DNA of 64,000 nt, taken from contig NC_133666.1 in the NCBI RefSeq assembly GCF_037893015.1, positions 619,180,974 through 619,244,973 on the forward strand, written 5' to 3'. Shown here piece by piece: positions 55,337 through 64,000 of the stretch. Numbering within the stretch: the stretch's first letter is position 1; every line of letters begins with the position of its first letter. The DNA is from Macrotis lagotis (Eukaryota; Chordata; Mammalia; Peramelemorphia; Peramelidae). Position numbers and translations under genes: made by a program. The notes under the pieces are model-generated. The model was not told the origin of the DNA and did not search any database. It saw only the letters and a list, made by a program, of their open reading frames with translations.

Positions 55337-58300
55337 GTTGGATGAAAACCTTTCCCTGGCAGGGCCAAGAGCCTCTGTTCTGGGCCTGCTTTCTCTGCCA
55401 CATTAGAATCTAAAAATGACAATTATTATAAATACCTAGTATTTCTTTAACTGCAAAGCACCTCACAATATTATCTCATTTTATGCTCACAACTCTGGGA
55501 AGGGAATCCTATTACTATTTCCATCTTCTTTTTTTTTTTTCTATTATCACCGCCATCTCACAAACGAAGAAACTAAAGCTGATTTGTCCAGGGTCGAACA
55601 ACTAGTCTGAGGCTGAATTTGAACTCATCTTCCTGACTCCAGACAAAGCATTCTTTCCATTGCGCTACCTATCCTCCATCTCTAGCCGTCATCTCCTAGG
55701 ATCATCACTGAATAACCTAGTCCTGGCAAAGACAATTCTAAAGGACTTGTGATGGAAAATACCATCCATATCCAGAAAAGAAACTATGGAATCTGAATAC
55801 AGACCATAGCTTACAATTTTCAATTTTTTAAATTTGTTTTACATTTTCCCCACTCTCATGTTTTTTCCTTTGTATTCTAATTCTTTCTCAACATGATTAA
55901 TATGGAAATATGTTTAATATACATACATATACATGTAAAACCTATATTAGATTGCTTTCTCAGGAGTATGTGAGAGGGAAGGGAATGAGAGAAAAATATG
56001 AATGTCAAAACCTTACAAAAATGATTGTTAAAAATTATCTTTGCAGGTAGTTAGAAAAATAATTAGAAAAAGAAAGAAGGAGGAGGAGAAAAGAAGGAGG
56101 AGGAGGAGAAGAAGAAGAGAAAGAAGAGGAAGAAGAAAGAAGGAAAGAAGAAAGAAGAAGAAAAAAGGAAAGAAGAAAGAAGAAGAAAGAAGGAAAGAAG
56201 AAAGAAGAAAGAAGAACCACCTAGTCCTGGCCCCTTTTGGTCCTTAAGTTTCTCAAACTCTGACCAATCCATTCTCTACCCAGCTGCCAAAGGAATTGTC
56301 TTTAAGCACAAGTTTGACCATGTCACTCCCCTTTTCAATCATCTCCAGAGTCTCCCTATTGTCCTTAGGAATAAAATATAAATTCCATTGGCTCTAAAGG
56401 CCTTCAGGACTTGGCTTCAAATGACCAAAGGCAACTAAATTAGATGCTGAAATGGATGGAAAGCTGGGCCTGGGGTCAAGAAGATTAGAAGTGACCCAGG
56501 GCAAGTCATTCACCCTGTTTGCCTTAAGTTTTTTCAGTTGTAAAATGGAAAGGCTAATAGCTGCTACCTTCAGGGTTGTTATGAGACCAAAAGAAATTTT
56601 ATAAAACTTTTTGCATAGTATCTGGGACAGTGACATATAAATGCTGGCTTTTGCTAGCTTTCCAATTTCCTCATACATTACCCCCCTAACCAAGCTGACT
56701 TTTTTTGTTTCTCTCGTGCAGAGCTCCCATCTACTATTTTCCTCACTGTATCAAATTCTTCTGCTTGGAATATATTCCTTCCCTCTTTAGTATGTTAGCT
56801 AGGATCTTTTATTTCCTTCAAGACACAGCTAATTCATTCTGCCTTAATTATACCTACAAGAAGACTTTCCTGATCTCCATTCCCATCTCTGTCTCCCTAA
56901 CTCCTCTCCATTTCACTACCACAGAGTGAGTCTCTTTTATTCTGTGCATACTGAATGCGTGTAGGCCTTTAATAAATGTTTGCTGATTGACTGATTGATC
57001 AATGGGACCTTTGCTCTTTGGTCAGGAACTGGCTTTTTCCACTCCTTTTTTCACTTTTTTTCAGCTTTAATCAAAGAATCTAAGGACCTGATCTTTCTAG
57101 TCCCTGAGATGTTCCTTGGATTCAGAGACTGGATTCTCCTCTACCTATCACTACTTGTGGTCCTTGTTGCCCCCTCCCCTCAACCCTTACCCTATTAACC
57201 CTGCTACCTTGATTCTGGCAGCTACTTGCCTCAAGGTATAATACATTTGCCTACCATCTTATTCTTAGGAAATTTTTAAACTTATAAAGTGTTTTCCTCA
57301 CAAGAGACTTCCACCTTCCTCTGGGCATCTCAAATTGAATGTCCCAAAGACATCTTCTCCTCTTCCCTAAACTCACCTTTCTTCTTAATTTATCCACCCC
57401 AAGGTCACACAACTAATAAGAATCAAGAGTGTGAGGTCCTAGTTCAATTCAGGTCCTCCTGACTCCAGGGTGGGTGCTCTATGCACTGCCTCTGTGTCAC
57501 CTAGCTGCCCCTCCCCCTCCCAATCTCTTGCTAAACCCTGCAGATTCTGTTGGAACTATGTGGGTCCTTCTCTTGGGACACAAATACAACCTTACATATC
57601 AGGACTACTATAGCAGCCTTCCGGTCCGTCTCCCTGCCTTGAGTGTCTCTCCACTACAACTCTTACTCTACTCGGTGGAGGAATGACCCTGCCTAAAGCT
57701 GACCATTCACTTCTGCAATCAATAAAGTCCAGAGGCTCCTTATCACCCCCAGGATGGAGTCAATGCAAAACGCAGTTTGGCCTTCAAGCCTTTGGTAACT
57801 TCATCTCCTGCCTTTCTAGTTGTCTTTACTCTTGGATTCAACTTGCCTCCTTCCTCTTCCTCTAAAGACAATCCAACCCTCAACTCCAGAAATTTCCACT
57901 GGCTGCCCCCATAGCCACAATCTTCTCCATCTCCTGGCCGGCTAAGATTCCACCTTCTAGGAGAAATCTGTCCGGATCCCCAACTGTTCGCGCCCCTCTG
58001 CCATCTGCCCCATCTCTAGGGGGCACAGCGGACCCCGACCACCGGCCCTGGAGCCAGGAGGGCTTGAATCCAAACTCGGCCTCGGGCGCCGTCACTCAAG
58101 CCTGACTGCCTCGCACTCAGGACCGCCTCCCGCCGCTGGCCCCAGGCGGCTCCTGGGGTCCGGGTCTCCTTAGGGAAGGACGGAGGGGCTGCAGCCCCCG
58201 CGGGCCTCTGCCGGGTGCGGGGTCTCCCCGCGCTGCCGTCAGCGCCTGGCTTTCAGGCCGCCTCCCCCCGGCCCGGCCCCGGGCCCCCTCCCCGATGCAG

Positions 58301-58812
58301 GCTGCACCCCGCTCCTGGGTCGGGGGCCGCGGCCCAGGTCCTGCCGGCAGGGGCCGGGGAGCCCGGGCCGCCCCCGCGCGGGTGGGGAGCGGGGGGTCGT
58401 GCTTCCCTTCGGGGGCGGCGTCGGAGGCGCCGAAGCCGGGGCCGGGCCCGGGGGCGGGAGCGGGGCCGAGGACGGGGCCGGGCCCGGGGGCGGGAGCGGG
58501 GCCGAGGACGGGGCCGGGCCCGGGGCCGAGAGCGGGGCCGGGCCCGGGGCCCAGGGCGGGGGTACCTGGCGGCCGGAGGCGGAAGGTGCGCAGGAAGCGC
58601 AGGCAGTCCCGCAGCCCCGCGGCCAGGGCGAAGCAGGAGCCGAAGGGGCAGCGGCGAAAGAAGAGCTCGAACTCGGCGGGCTCCCGGGCGCGGCCCGCCC
58701 GCCAGTAGGCCAGCGCCATGGTGATCTGGTAGAGGTCGGTGAGCAGGGCCCGGGCCGCCGCCTCCGACTCCGGGTCCGGCTCCCGCCGCGGTTCCGGCGG
58801 CGCCTTCTCCAT
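50383..58812 (-). CDS. NAPRT: Nicotinate phosphoribosyltransferase, 13 coding exons
   Basis: Joins nicotinic acid to PRPP, with ATP hydrolysis, to give nicotinate mononucleotide, the first step of the cytosolic Preiss-Handler route to NAD. Coding exons in transcript order: 58812-58566, 55252-55125, 55023-54941, 54830-54700, 54128-54013, 53629-53433, 53314-53174, 51993-51909, 51683-51603, 51490-51388, 51232-51066, 50818-50711, 50451-50383. All have GT-AG introns, phases agree, and the product is 551 residues (human 538). The start codon has A at -3 and G at +4. Key blocks: [20 protein letters not shown] (23-42), [20 protein letters not shown] in exon 4, [13 protein letters not shown] (216-228), [14 protein letters not shown] in exon 6, [18 protein letters not shown] (322-339), [19 protein letters not shown] and [12 protein letters not shown]28, H220 and R325 fall where human Y21, H213 and R318, implicated in binding or catalysis, would lie with a constant +7 offset. 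The C-terminus [14 protein letters not shown] matches the family. It looks intact and functional. Confidence 0.97.
52260..52690. mobile_element. MIR-type SINEs in NAPRT intron 7
   Basis: A forward copy at about 52268-52430 (gagctgggttcaaatttgat, ggccctgggcaagtcattta). A reverse copy follows at about 52530-52685 (cagctgaggaaactgaggca, gtgccaccagctgcc). Both lie between exon 8 (51993) and exon 7 (53174). Confidence 0.7.
54310..54490 (-). mobile_element. MIR-type SINE in NAPRT intron 4
   Basis: Text ctagtccaaatccctcattttacagatggggaagcagagg and attcaaacccagctcttcag; reverse MIR-like orientation. It lies between exon 5 (54128) and exon 4 (54700). Confidence 0.6.
55275..55334. repeat. (TG)n microsatellite in NAPRT intron 1
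   Basis: A run of about 28 tg dinucleotides, 23 bp upstream of the exon 2 acceptor on the gene's strand. It is read as (CA)n in the transcript and so sits where a polypyrimidine tract is expected. Confidence 0.95.
55690..56065 (+). mobile_element. L1 3' end in NAPRT intron 1
   Basis: Contains ggaaaataccatccatatcc, tttgtattctaattctttct, gattaatatggaaatatgtt and attagattgctttctcagga, the same 3' UTR order as the other L1 copies. It is followed by an A-rich end that becomes the polypurine tract. Confidence 0.75.
56066..56216. repeat. Polypurine (GAA/GGA)n tract in NAPRT intron 1
   Basis: About 150 bp of almost pure A/G on the + strand: gaaagaaggaggaggag at the start, then gaagaaagaaggaaagaaga repeats. 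It grew from the A-rich tail of the adjacent L1. On the NAPRT transcript strand it is polypyrimidine. Confidence 0.95.
56270..57870 (+). mobile_element. L2 LINE remnants in NAPRT intron 1, with MIR and SINE insertions
   Basis: L2 3' text at 56275-56400 (accatgtcactccccttttc, tccctattgtccttagga) resumes after a MIR-like insertion at about 56430-56650 and runs to about 56995. Further L2-like sequence lies at 57280-57390 and 57520-57870. A reverse marsupial SINE sits at 57396-57514 (ccaaggtcacacaactaata, cacctagctgcccc). Confidence 0.6.
58015..58115 (+). mobile_element. Degenerate GC-rich SINE in NAPRT intron 1
   Basis: Text agggggcacagcggaccccgaccaccggccctggagccaggagg keeps the SINE head and middle order. 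The tail is lost. It borders the CpG island and is CpG-rich itself. Confidence 0.5.
58436..58558. repeat. 36-bp GC minisatellite next to NAPRT exon 1 donor
   Basis: Three to four copies of a unit of about 36 bp, built from ggggccgggcccgggggcgg followed by gagcggggccgaggac. The last copies are degenerate. The array lies in intron 1 and ends only a few bases from the exon 1 splice donor (GT at 58565-58564). Confidence 0.85.
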
Positions 58813-59018
58813 TCTCCGGCCCGGAGTCCGCGAGGTCCCGGCTCCCGGGAAGGCGGGGGGAGAGCGCGGTCACGTGCGGCCGCGCCCGGCCAATGGCGCG
58901 CCGCCGGGGGAGCCGCGCCCCTCGGGGGCGCCACCGCGCCTTTCGGGAAACCGACGCGCCTCACCCCGGGCCTCCCGGGCCGCTGTCGCGGGCGGCCGAG
59001 CGTCGTTGGCGCGGTGCG

Positions 59019-59166
59019 GGGGCCGCCCGGGGCGGTGCGGGGCCGCCGCGGGCAGTGCGGGGCCGGCCGGGACGGTGCGAGGCCGCCTGGGACGGTGCGG
59101 GGCCGGCCGGGGCGGTGCGGGGCCGGCCGGGACGGTGCGAGGCCGCCGCGGGCAGTGCGGGGCCGC
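59019..59166. repeat. 20-bp CpG-rich tandem repeat upstream of NAPRT
   Basis: About seven head-to-tail units of 20 bp with consensus ggccggccgggacggtgcgg. Variants are ggccgccgcgggcagtgcgg and ggccgcctgggacggtgcgg. Every unit ends with the cggtgcg or cagtgcg core. The array is 207-354 bp upstream of the NAPRT start codon, inside the CpG island. Confidence 0.9.
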
Positions 59167-59199
59167 GGGCGAGGCGCCACGAACTCTGTCCAAGTCTCC

Positions 59200-60015
59200 T
59201 CCAGCACTTCTCCCAAACTCGCCCTCTGCAGACCTCAGTCTCTATTTTCATTTTTTTTCCCCCCAAATCAACTTAACATTTATTATCCATCCTCCCTCCC
59301 TCCCTTTTAGCATCATCCACTTTGGTTTTGCATTTCTCACCCTCCCCAATGCGGCAAGTTACCTGATAGAGATTTATACACGTGCAGTCATGTCACACAT
59401 AGAGGGCGGAGTAAGAATCATTTCAGAAGTCTATATTCCGTATAAAACTTGTCCTGGAGTTATCCGAATCCCCGAAGTGGAAAACTGAGGCCATTTCCAT
59501 ACCACCCGACCTCTATTTTCCAACCAGTTTTCTGATACCTCTGGTTCGCTGACCACGTGTCACTACTACGAACGCCTCCTTGACTTCCCTCAGGAGCACA
59601 GTTCCTCCCTCCTCGGCCTTTACTCCCATTTTGGGGTGGGACCGTTTCCCCAGAACCTAACCCTAACTGGCACCTATTAATAACAGCTAAAATGTACACA
59701 CCCTACTACGTGCCAGTCATTGAGCCACAAGCCCAGTGGTCCGCATAGACCTGGGAGATAGGTACCGTTACTATTATCCTCATTTTACAAAACTGAGTTG
59801 AGGGCTTTATAGAAGGTATTATTCATGAGCTTCAATTCAATTCAGTAGAGCCTCTAGGTCTATGTCTCAAGTCCCCTCCTTTTCTCCATCCTGTCTTAAA
59901 GGTGATTCTTACACTCCTTCTCCTGAAATTCGTCCCTTTGAAAGAACTTCCCCTCCATTCCCAATCTTCATCCTCTTCTCCTACCCTTCTCCCTGATGTG
60001 TACCTACCTTCAAAA
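59200..60015. other. Upstream flank of NAPRT
   Basis: Beyond the CpG island the DNA is ordinary. A MIR-like piece lies near 59690-59800 (ctactacgtgccagtcattg, tcctcattttacaaaactga). No exon of the next human neighbour, EEF1D, was recognised. Confidence 0.4.
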
Positions 60016-60960
60016 ATAGTTTAAATGTGAAATTGAAGTTATTACCCATCAGTTGGAGAATGGTTGAACAAATTGTGGTATATGATTATGAATACTAACC
60101 TGCTTTAAGAAACGATGTGCAGTCTCCGAAGTACCACCACTTCACACCTCTCAGACTGGCCAATATGACCAGAAAGGTTAATGATCATTGTTGGAAGGGA
60201 TGTGAGAATCTGGGATATTTAATACATTGATGGTGGAGCTGTGAACTCATCCAGCCTTTCTGGAGAGCAATTTGGAATTATGTTCAAAGGGCAATATAAA
60301 TGTGCAAACCCTTTGATCCAGCAATGCCATTACTGGATCTATACCCTGAAAAGATCATGAAAAAGTAAAAACATCACTTGTACAAAAATATAGCAGCCCT
60401 GTTTGTGGTGGCAAAAAATTAGAAATTGAGTGAATGTCCATCAGTTGGGGAATGGCTGAACTGTGATATATGTATGTATTGGAACACTATTGTTCGAATA
60501 GAAACCAAGAGGTATAGGAATTCAGAGAAGCCTGGAAGGATTTGCATGAACTGAAGCTGAATAAGATGAGCAGAAGCAGGAGAACATTGTACACCCTAAC
60601 AGCAACATGGGGTTGAGATCAATCTTAATGGACTTGCTCATTTCATCAGTGCAACCATCAGGCACAATTTTAGGATATATGCAATGGGGAATACCATCTG
60701 TATCGAAAGAAAGAACTATGGAGTTTAAACAAAGATCTTGAATTTAAATTTTTAAAAAGAATCTTATGTAATTTTGCTCTCATATTTTTTTTCCCTTAAG
60801 GATATGTTCTCTCAACACATTGAATTTTGATAAATGTATAGCCTAGAAACAATGTAAAGACTATCAGACTGCCTTCTGTGGGAGGTGAAGCAAGATTAAG
60901 GGAAAAACTGGAAAATTCAGAAATAAATTTAAATAAAAAGAAAATGACATGCAGGATGCT
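60016..60960 (+). mobile_element. L1 3' part, forward
   Basis: L1 ORF2 C-terminal blocks (cacctctcagactggccaat, ccctttgatccagcaatgcc, ttggggaatggctgaactgt) and 3' UTR. Stops and gaps throughout. Confidence 0.85.
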
Positions 60961-61129
60961 CTCAGAAAAACCTGGACTTACATAAGAAAATATTATATAA
61001 TCTGCTATGAATGACTTCACTATTTTCTGCAATACAATGACCAAGACAACTGTGAAGGACTTATGAAAAATAACATCCCTAGAGAAAGAATTGATGGTGT
61101 CTGAATAAAAACTAAAGCATGATTTTTTT

Positions 61130-62520
61130 TAACTCTACCCCTACCATGCCCTCAAGCAATTGTCCTATCTTCCTTTCACAGCCAACTCCTAGAAAAAGTT
61201 GTCTGAAGACATTGCTTCAACTTCCTATCTCCCATATACTTCCGACCTCACCACTCTACTGAAACTGTTCTCAGCTAGGTTACAACACTTTCTTAATTGC
61301 TAGTTTAGTGTTTTTTCCCTCATCTTTACTCTGCTCACAACAGTTAACAACCATGACTACCACTACTGCCATCTTCTGTATAGTCTCCCTCTGGATTTTT
61401 GAATATTGTTCTTTCCTACTCAGCTCTTATCTGCTTACACTCAGGCTCTTTACTAGGTTATCTGTCTCTTGCATATAAACTGGGGTGGAGGGGTGATGGT
61501 AGTGGTATTTTCCCCAAAGTTCATTCTTAGGCTTTCTTCTTTTCTCCATTCTATGAATCAAGATCTATGGGGCTCACAATCATTTCTTTGAAGACTAAGC
61601 TCATCTCTTGAGTTTCAGCTCCCATATCTCTAATAGATACTCCATGGACATGTCAAAGCTTAAACTTCTCTCCCCATATCCTTTCAGCTCATCCCTCCTC
61701 CAAACATCCCCTTTTGTTAAAGGAACCTGCATTTTTCAAGGAAACTGGGTTCAAAAACAGTTCATCCTCCCTTAGCTTTTTAATTCTTATTTCTCATATT
61801 TGTCCCCCTTTCTTCACTTGCCTGGCACCACTGGAGTTTACTTTACTTGACCTATTCGAACAATCTCCTAATTGTGCTCTGAGTTCCAATGTATCTCTAT
61901 TCCATCCTAAATATAGCTCTTAAAGCTTGTCTGATCTTTTCATATTTGGTTTCTTGCCCCCTAAGGCCTTTGGGGAAATCACAGATGCCATTGCAAATCT
62001 GGTGAAGTGTCTAAATTCTTCAGAATCATGTTTTTAAATGGTTAAACTCAAGAAGAAAACCAATTTTGTTGAAATAATTATCAAAATACTTTAAAAAAAT
62101 TCTTCACTGACTTCAGGCTCCCTTTCCTTTACATACTCAGTGGTGTCATCACAACAAATGTCTATTGTTTCACCAACTCAGTACCCCTTCCCTTTCATGC
62201 CAGCAATACCCTCATTTTTCTTTCCCCCACCCCAGGCCTTTAGTGCATACCTTTCTCATTTGCATCTCCTCATGGCTGTTACAGCCACTTTCAATTCTGG
62301 CTCTTAGAATCCTGTTTCCTTTAAGGCAAGGATCATATGCCACATCTACTGGAAACCTTTCTGGACTTCCATAGTTGTCTTTCTCACTGCTCAAATCATG
62401 CGGAGACAAGCTGTTTACACATATCCCTCTTCGTCACCATGATTTTCTAAGCTCCTTGAGAGAGCTGTGCCTTGTAGGCACCAAACAAATGTGTGTTGTG
62501 CTGAATTGGGGAGAACCTTT
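61130..62520 (+). mobile_element. L2 LINE remnant
   Basis: L2-type text such as tagaaaaagttgtctgaaga, cctcaccactctactgaaac and ggaaacctttctggacttcc. Heavily diverged; no reading frame kept. The part 61940-62090 is unassigned. Confidence 0.5.
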
Positions 62521-62649
62521 CAGACATAGGGGAAAAATAGCTAGAACAGCCCCTCAGATTACAGCTCACTCTTCCCTTCAACCACCACCTGCTCTTAATA
62601 ACCAGAGAGCTTTGCTCCTTAATAGGACAGTATAAGGTGTGCTGTCAAC

Positions 62650-64000
62650 AGACTGGAATCCCCAATGAAAAAAAGTGCAAAAGGAGGTGGCTTAGCCTCA
62701 CCAGATCTAAAATTATATTATAAAGCTTCAGTCATCAAAACTGTCTCATATTGGATAAGAAATAAGAGTGGTAGATCAGTGGAACAGACTAGGTGCAATA
62801 GCAGGAAACGATTATAGTAATCTGCTATTGATAAACCCAAAGAGTCCAGCTATGGGGTTAAAAACTGATAAACTGTTGGGAAAATTGGAAATTTGTATGG
62901 GAGAAACTTAGATTAGACCAACACCTCACACCCTATACCAAAATAAGATCCATATGGACGCAGGATTTAGACATAAAAAACAATACTATAAGCAAACTAG
63001 AAGATCAAGTAGTTTACCTGTCAGATCTATGGAAAGGGAAACAGTTTATGACCAAGGAAAAGATGGAGAACATCATTAAAAACAAACTAGATAATTTCAA
63101 TTACATTAAATTAAAAAGCTTTTGCACAGAGAAAACCACTGTAACCAAGATCAAAAGAAATGTAGTAAATTGGGAAACAATTTTTGCAACTCGTATCTCT
63201 GACAAGACTCACTTCTAAAATATACAGAGAACTGAGTCAAATTTTAAAAAAAAGCCATTCCCCAATTGATAGATGGTCAAAGGATATGCAAAGGCAATTT
63301 ACAACTGAGGAAATCAAAGCAATCCATAGTCATATGAAAAATTGCTCCAAATCATTACTCATTAGAGAAAATGCAAATTAAAGCATCTCTGAGATACCAT
63401 TTCACACCTCTCAGATTGGCCAATATAACCAGAAAGGACAATGATCAATGTTGGAAGGGATGTAGAAAATCTGGGACACTTAATACGTTGTTGGTGGAGC
63501 TGTGAACTCATCCAACCTTTCTGGAGAGCAATTTGGAATTATGCCCAAAGAGCAACAAAAATGTGCATACCCTTTGATCCAGCAATACCACTACTGGGTC
63601 TACACCCTGAAGAGACCATGAAAAAGGTCAAAAACATCACCTGTACAAAAATATTCAAAGCAGCCGTTTGTAGTGGCAAAGAATTGGAAATTAAGTAAAT
63701 GTCCTTCAATTGGGGAATGGCTGAACTGTGATATATGCAAGTTATGGAACACTACTGTTCTATTAGAAACCAGGAAGCATGGGAATTCAGAGAAGCCTGG
63801 AAGGATTTGCATGAACTGATGCTGAGTGAGATAAGCAGAACCAGAACATTGTATACCCTAAACAGTAAACAGGGGGTGATGATCAACCTTGATGGACTTG
63901 CTCATTCCATCAGTGCAACAACCAAGGACAATTTTGGGCTATCTGCAATGGAGAATATATCTGTATCCATAGATAGAACAAAATTACAATTCTATCATAC
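62650..64000 (+). mobile_element. L1 ORF2 C-terminal part, running off the window
   Basis: Forward L1 blocks: tggcttagcctcaccagatc, ctattgataaacccaaagag, aagcttttgcacagagaaaa, gccattccccaattgataga and the reading PFDPAIPLLGLHPEETMKKV at about 63560-63625. It is relatively well preserved but has stops between blocks. The 3' end lies beyond 64000. Confidence 0.9.

Larger units (their letters stand above)
58130..59190. promoter_or_regulatory. CpG-island promoter region of NAPRT
   Basis: About 1 kb of very CpG-dense DNA covers NAPRT exon 1, the start of intron 1 and about 380 bp upstream of the start codon at 58812. Single-copy upstream DNA holds a perfect palindromic E-box cacgtg (58871-58876) and a CCAAT motif (58890-58894, + strand reading). 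They lie about 60 and 80 bp upstream of the ATG, a usual arrangement for a TATA-less housekeeping promoter. No TATA box is seen. No divergent gene on the + strand could be recognised. Confidence 0.75.

Noticed and set aside
58239-59488. Several long open frames on both strands over the NAPRT CpG island
   Set aside because: They are GC-driven and overlap NAPRT exon 1 in wrong frames. Only the frame starting at 58812 on the minus strand has family similarity.
58813-60000. A divergent gene sharing the NAPRT CpG-island promoter
   Set aside because: No coding exon or splice pattern could be recognised on the + strand to the right of the island. The reading frame ending near 59488 loses all regularity after 59200.

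Overview
The window is nuclear DNA from a marsupial. Many copies of one tRNA-like SINE (box-like head ggcagctaggtggcgcagtgg, tail ending in cccattgccttgcaaaaa) lie among marsupial-type L1, RTE/BovB-like, L2, L3/CR1 and MIR/CORE-SINE sequence, and the genes have mammalian exon structure. The SINE tail suggests an Australian (perhaps dasyuromorph) lineage more than the American opossum. That species-level guess is from memory and is weak.

Three host genes can be read exon by exon and reproduce the order of human 8q24.3: GSDMD (+, last two coding exons, 4817-5475), MROH6 (-, 14 coding exons, 14626-23873) and NAPRT (-, 13 coding exons, 50383-58812). Joined in phase, the exons give an MROH6 product of about 737 residues and a NAPRT product of 551 residues, both without internal stops. 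NAPRT makes nicotinate mononucleotide (Preiss-Handler route to NAD). GSDMD is the pyroptosis pore protein; only its autoinhibitory C-terminal end is in view. MROH6 is a HEAT-repeat protein of unknown function. They are neighbours by old synteny; nothing here shows that they act in one pathway.

Layout: 1-4800, L2/MIR/SINE sequence forming an intron of GSDMD; 5476-14600, intergenic with L3/CR1-like and RTE remnants; 14626-23873, MROH6, with a 734-bp intron that is almost wholly a GC-rich minisatellite; 24000-50380, a 26-kb intergenic region filled with nested mobile elements, including an L1 carrying a SINE and two LTR insertions, and an ORF2-less L1 relative (HAL1-like) that carries three inverted SINE modules; 50383-58812, NAPRT; 58130-59190, the NAPRT CpG-island promoter with two separate GC minisatellites; 59200-64000, L2 and two L1 3' ends in direct orientation. 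EEF1D, the next gene in human order, is not seen.

I found no new gene system. The most unusual items are the HAL1-like element with its inverted SINE triplet, the nested insertion stack at 32.3-35.8 kb, and the three GC minisatellites placed in or beside splice sites and a promoter. All calls come from reading the sequence; no alignment or database search was run.
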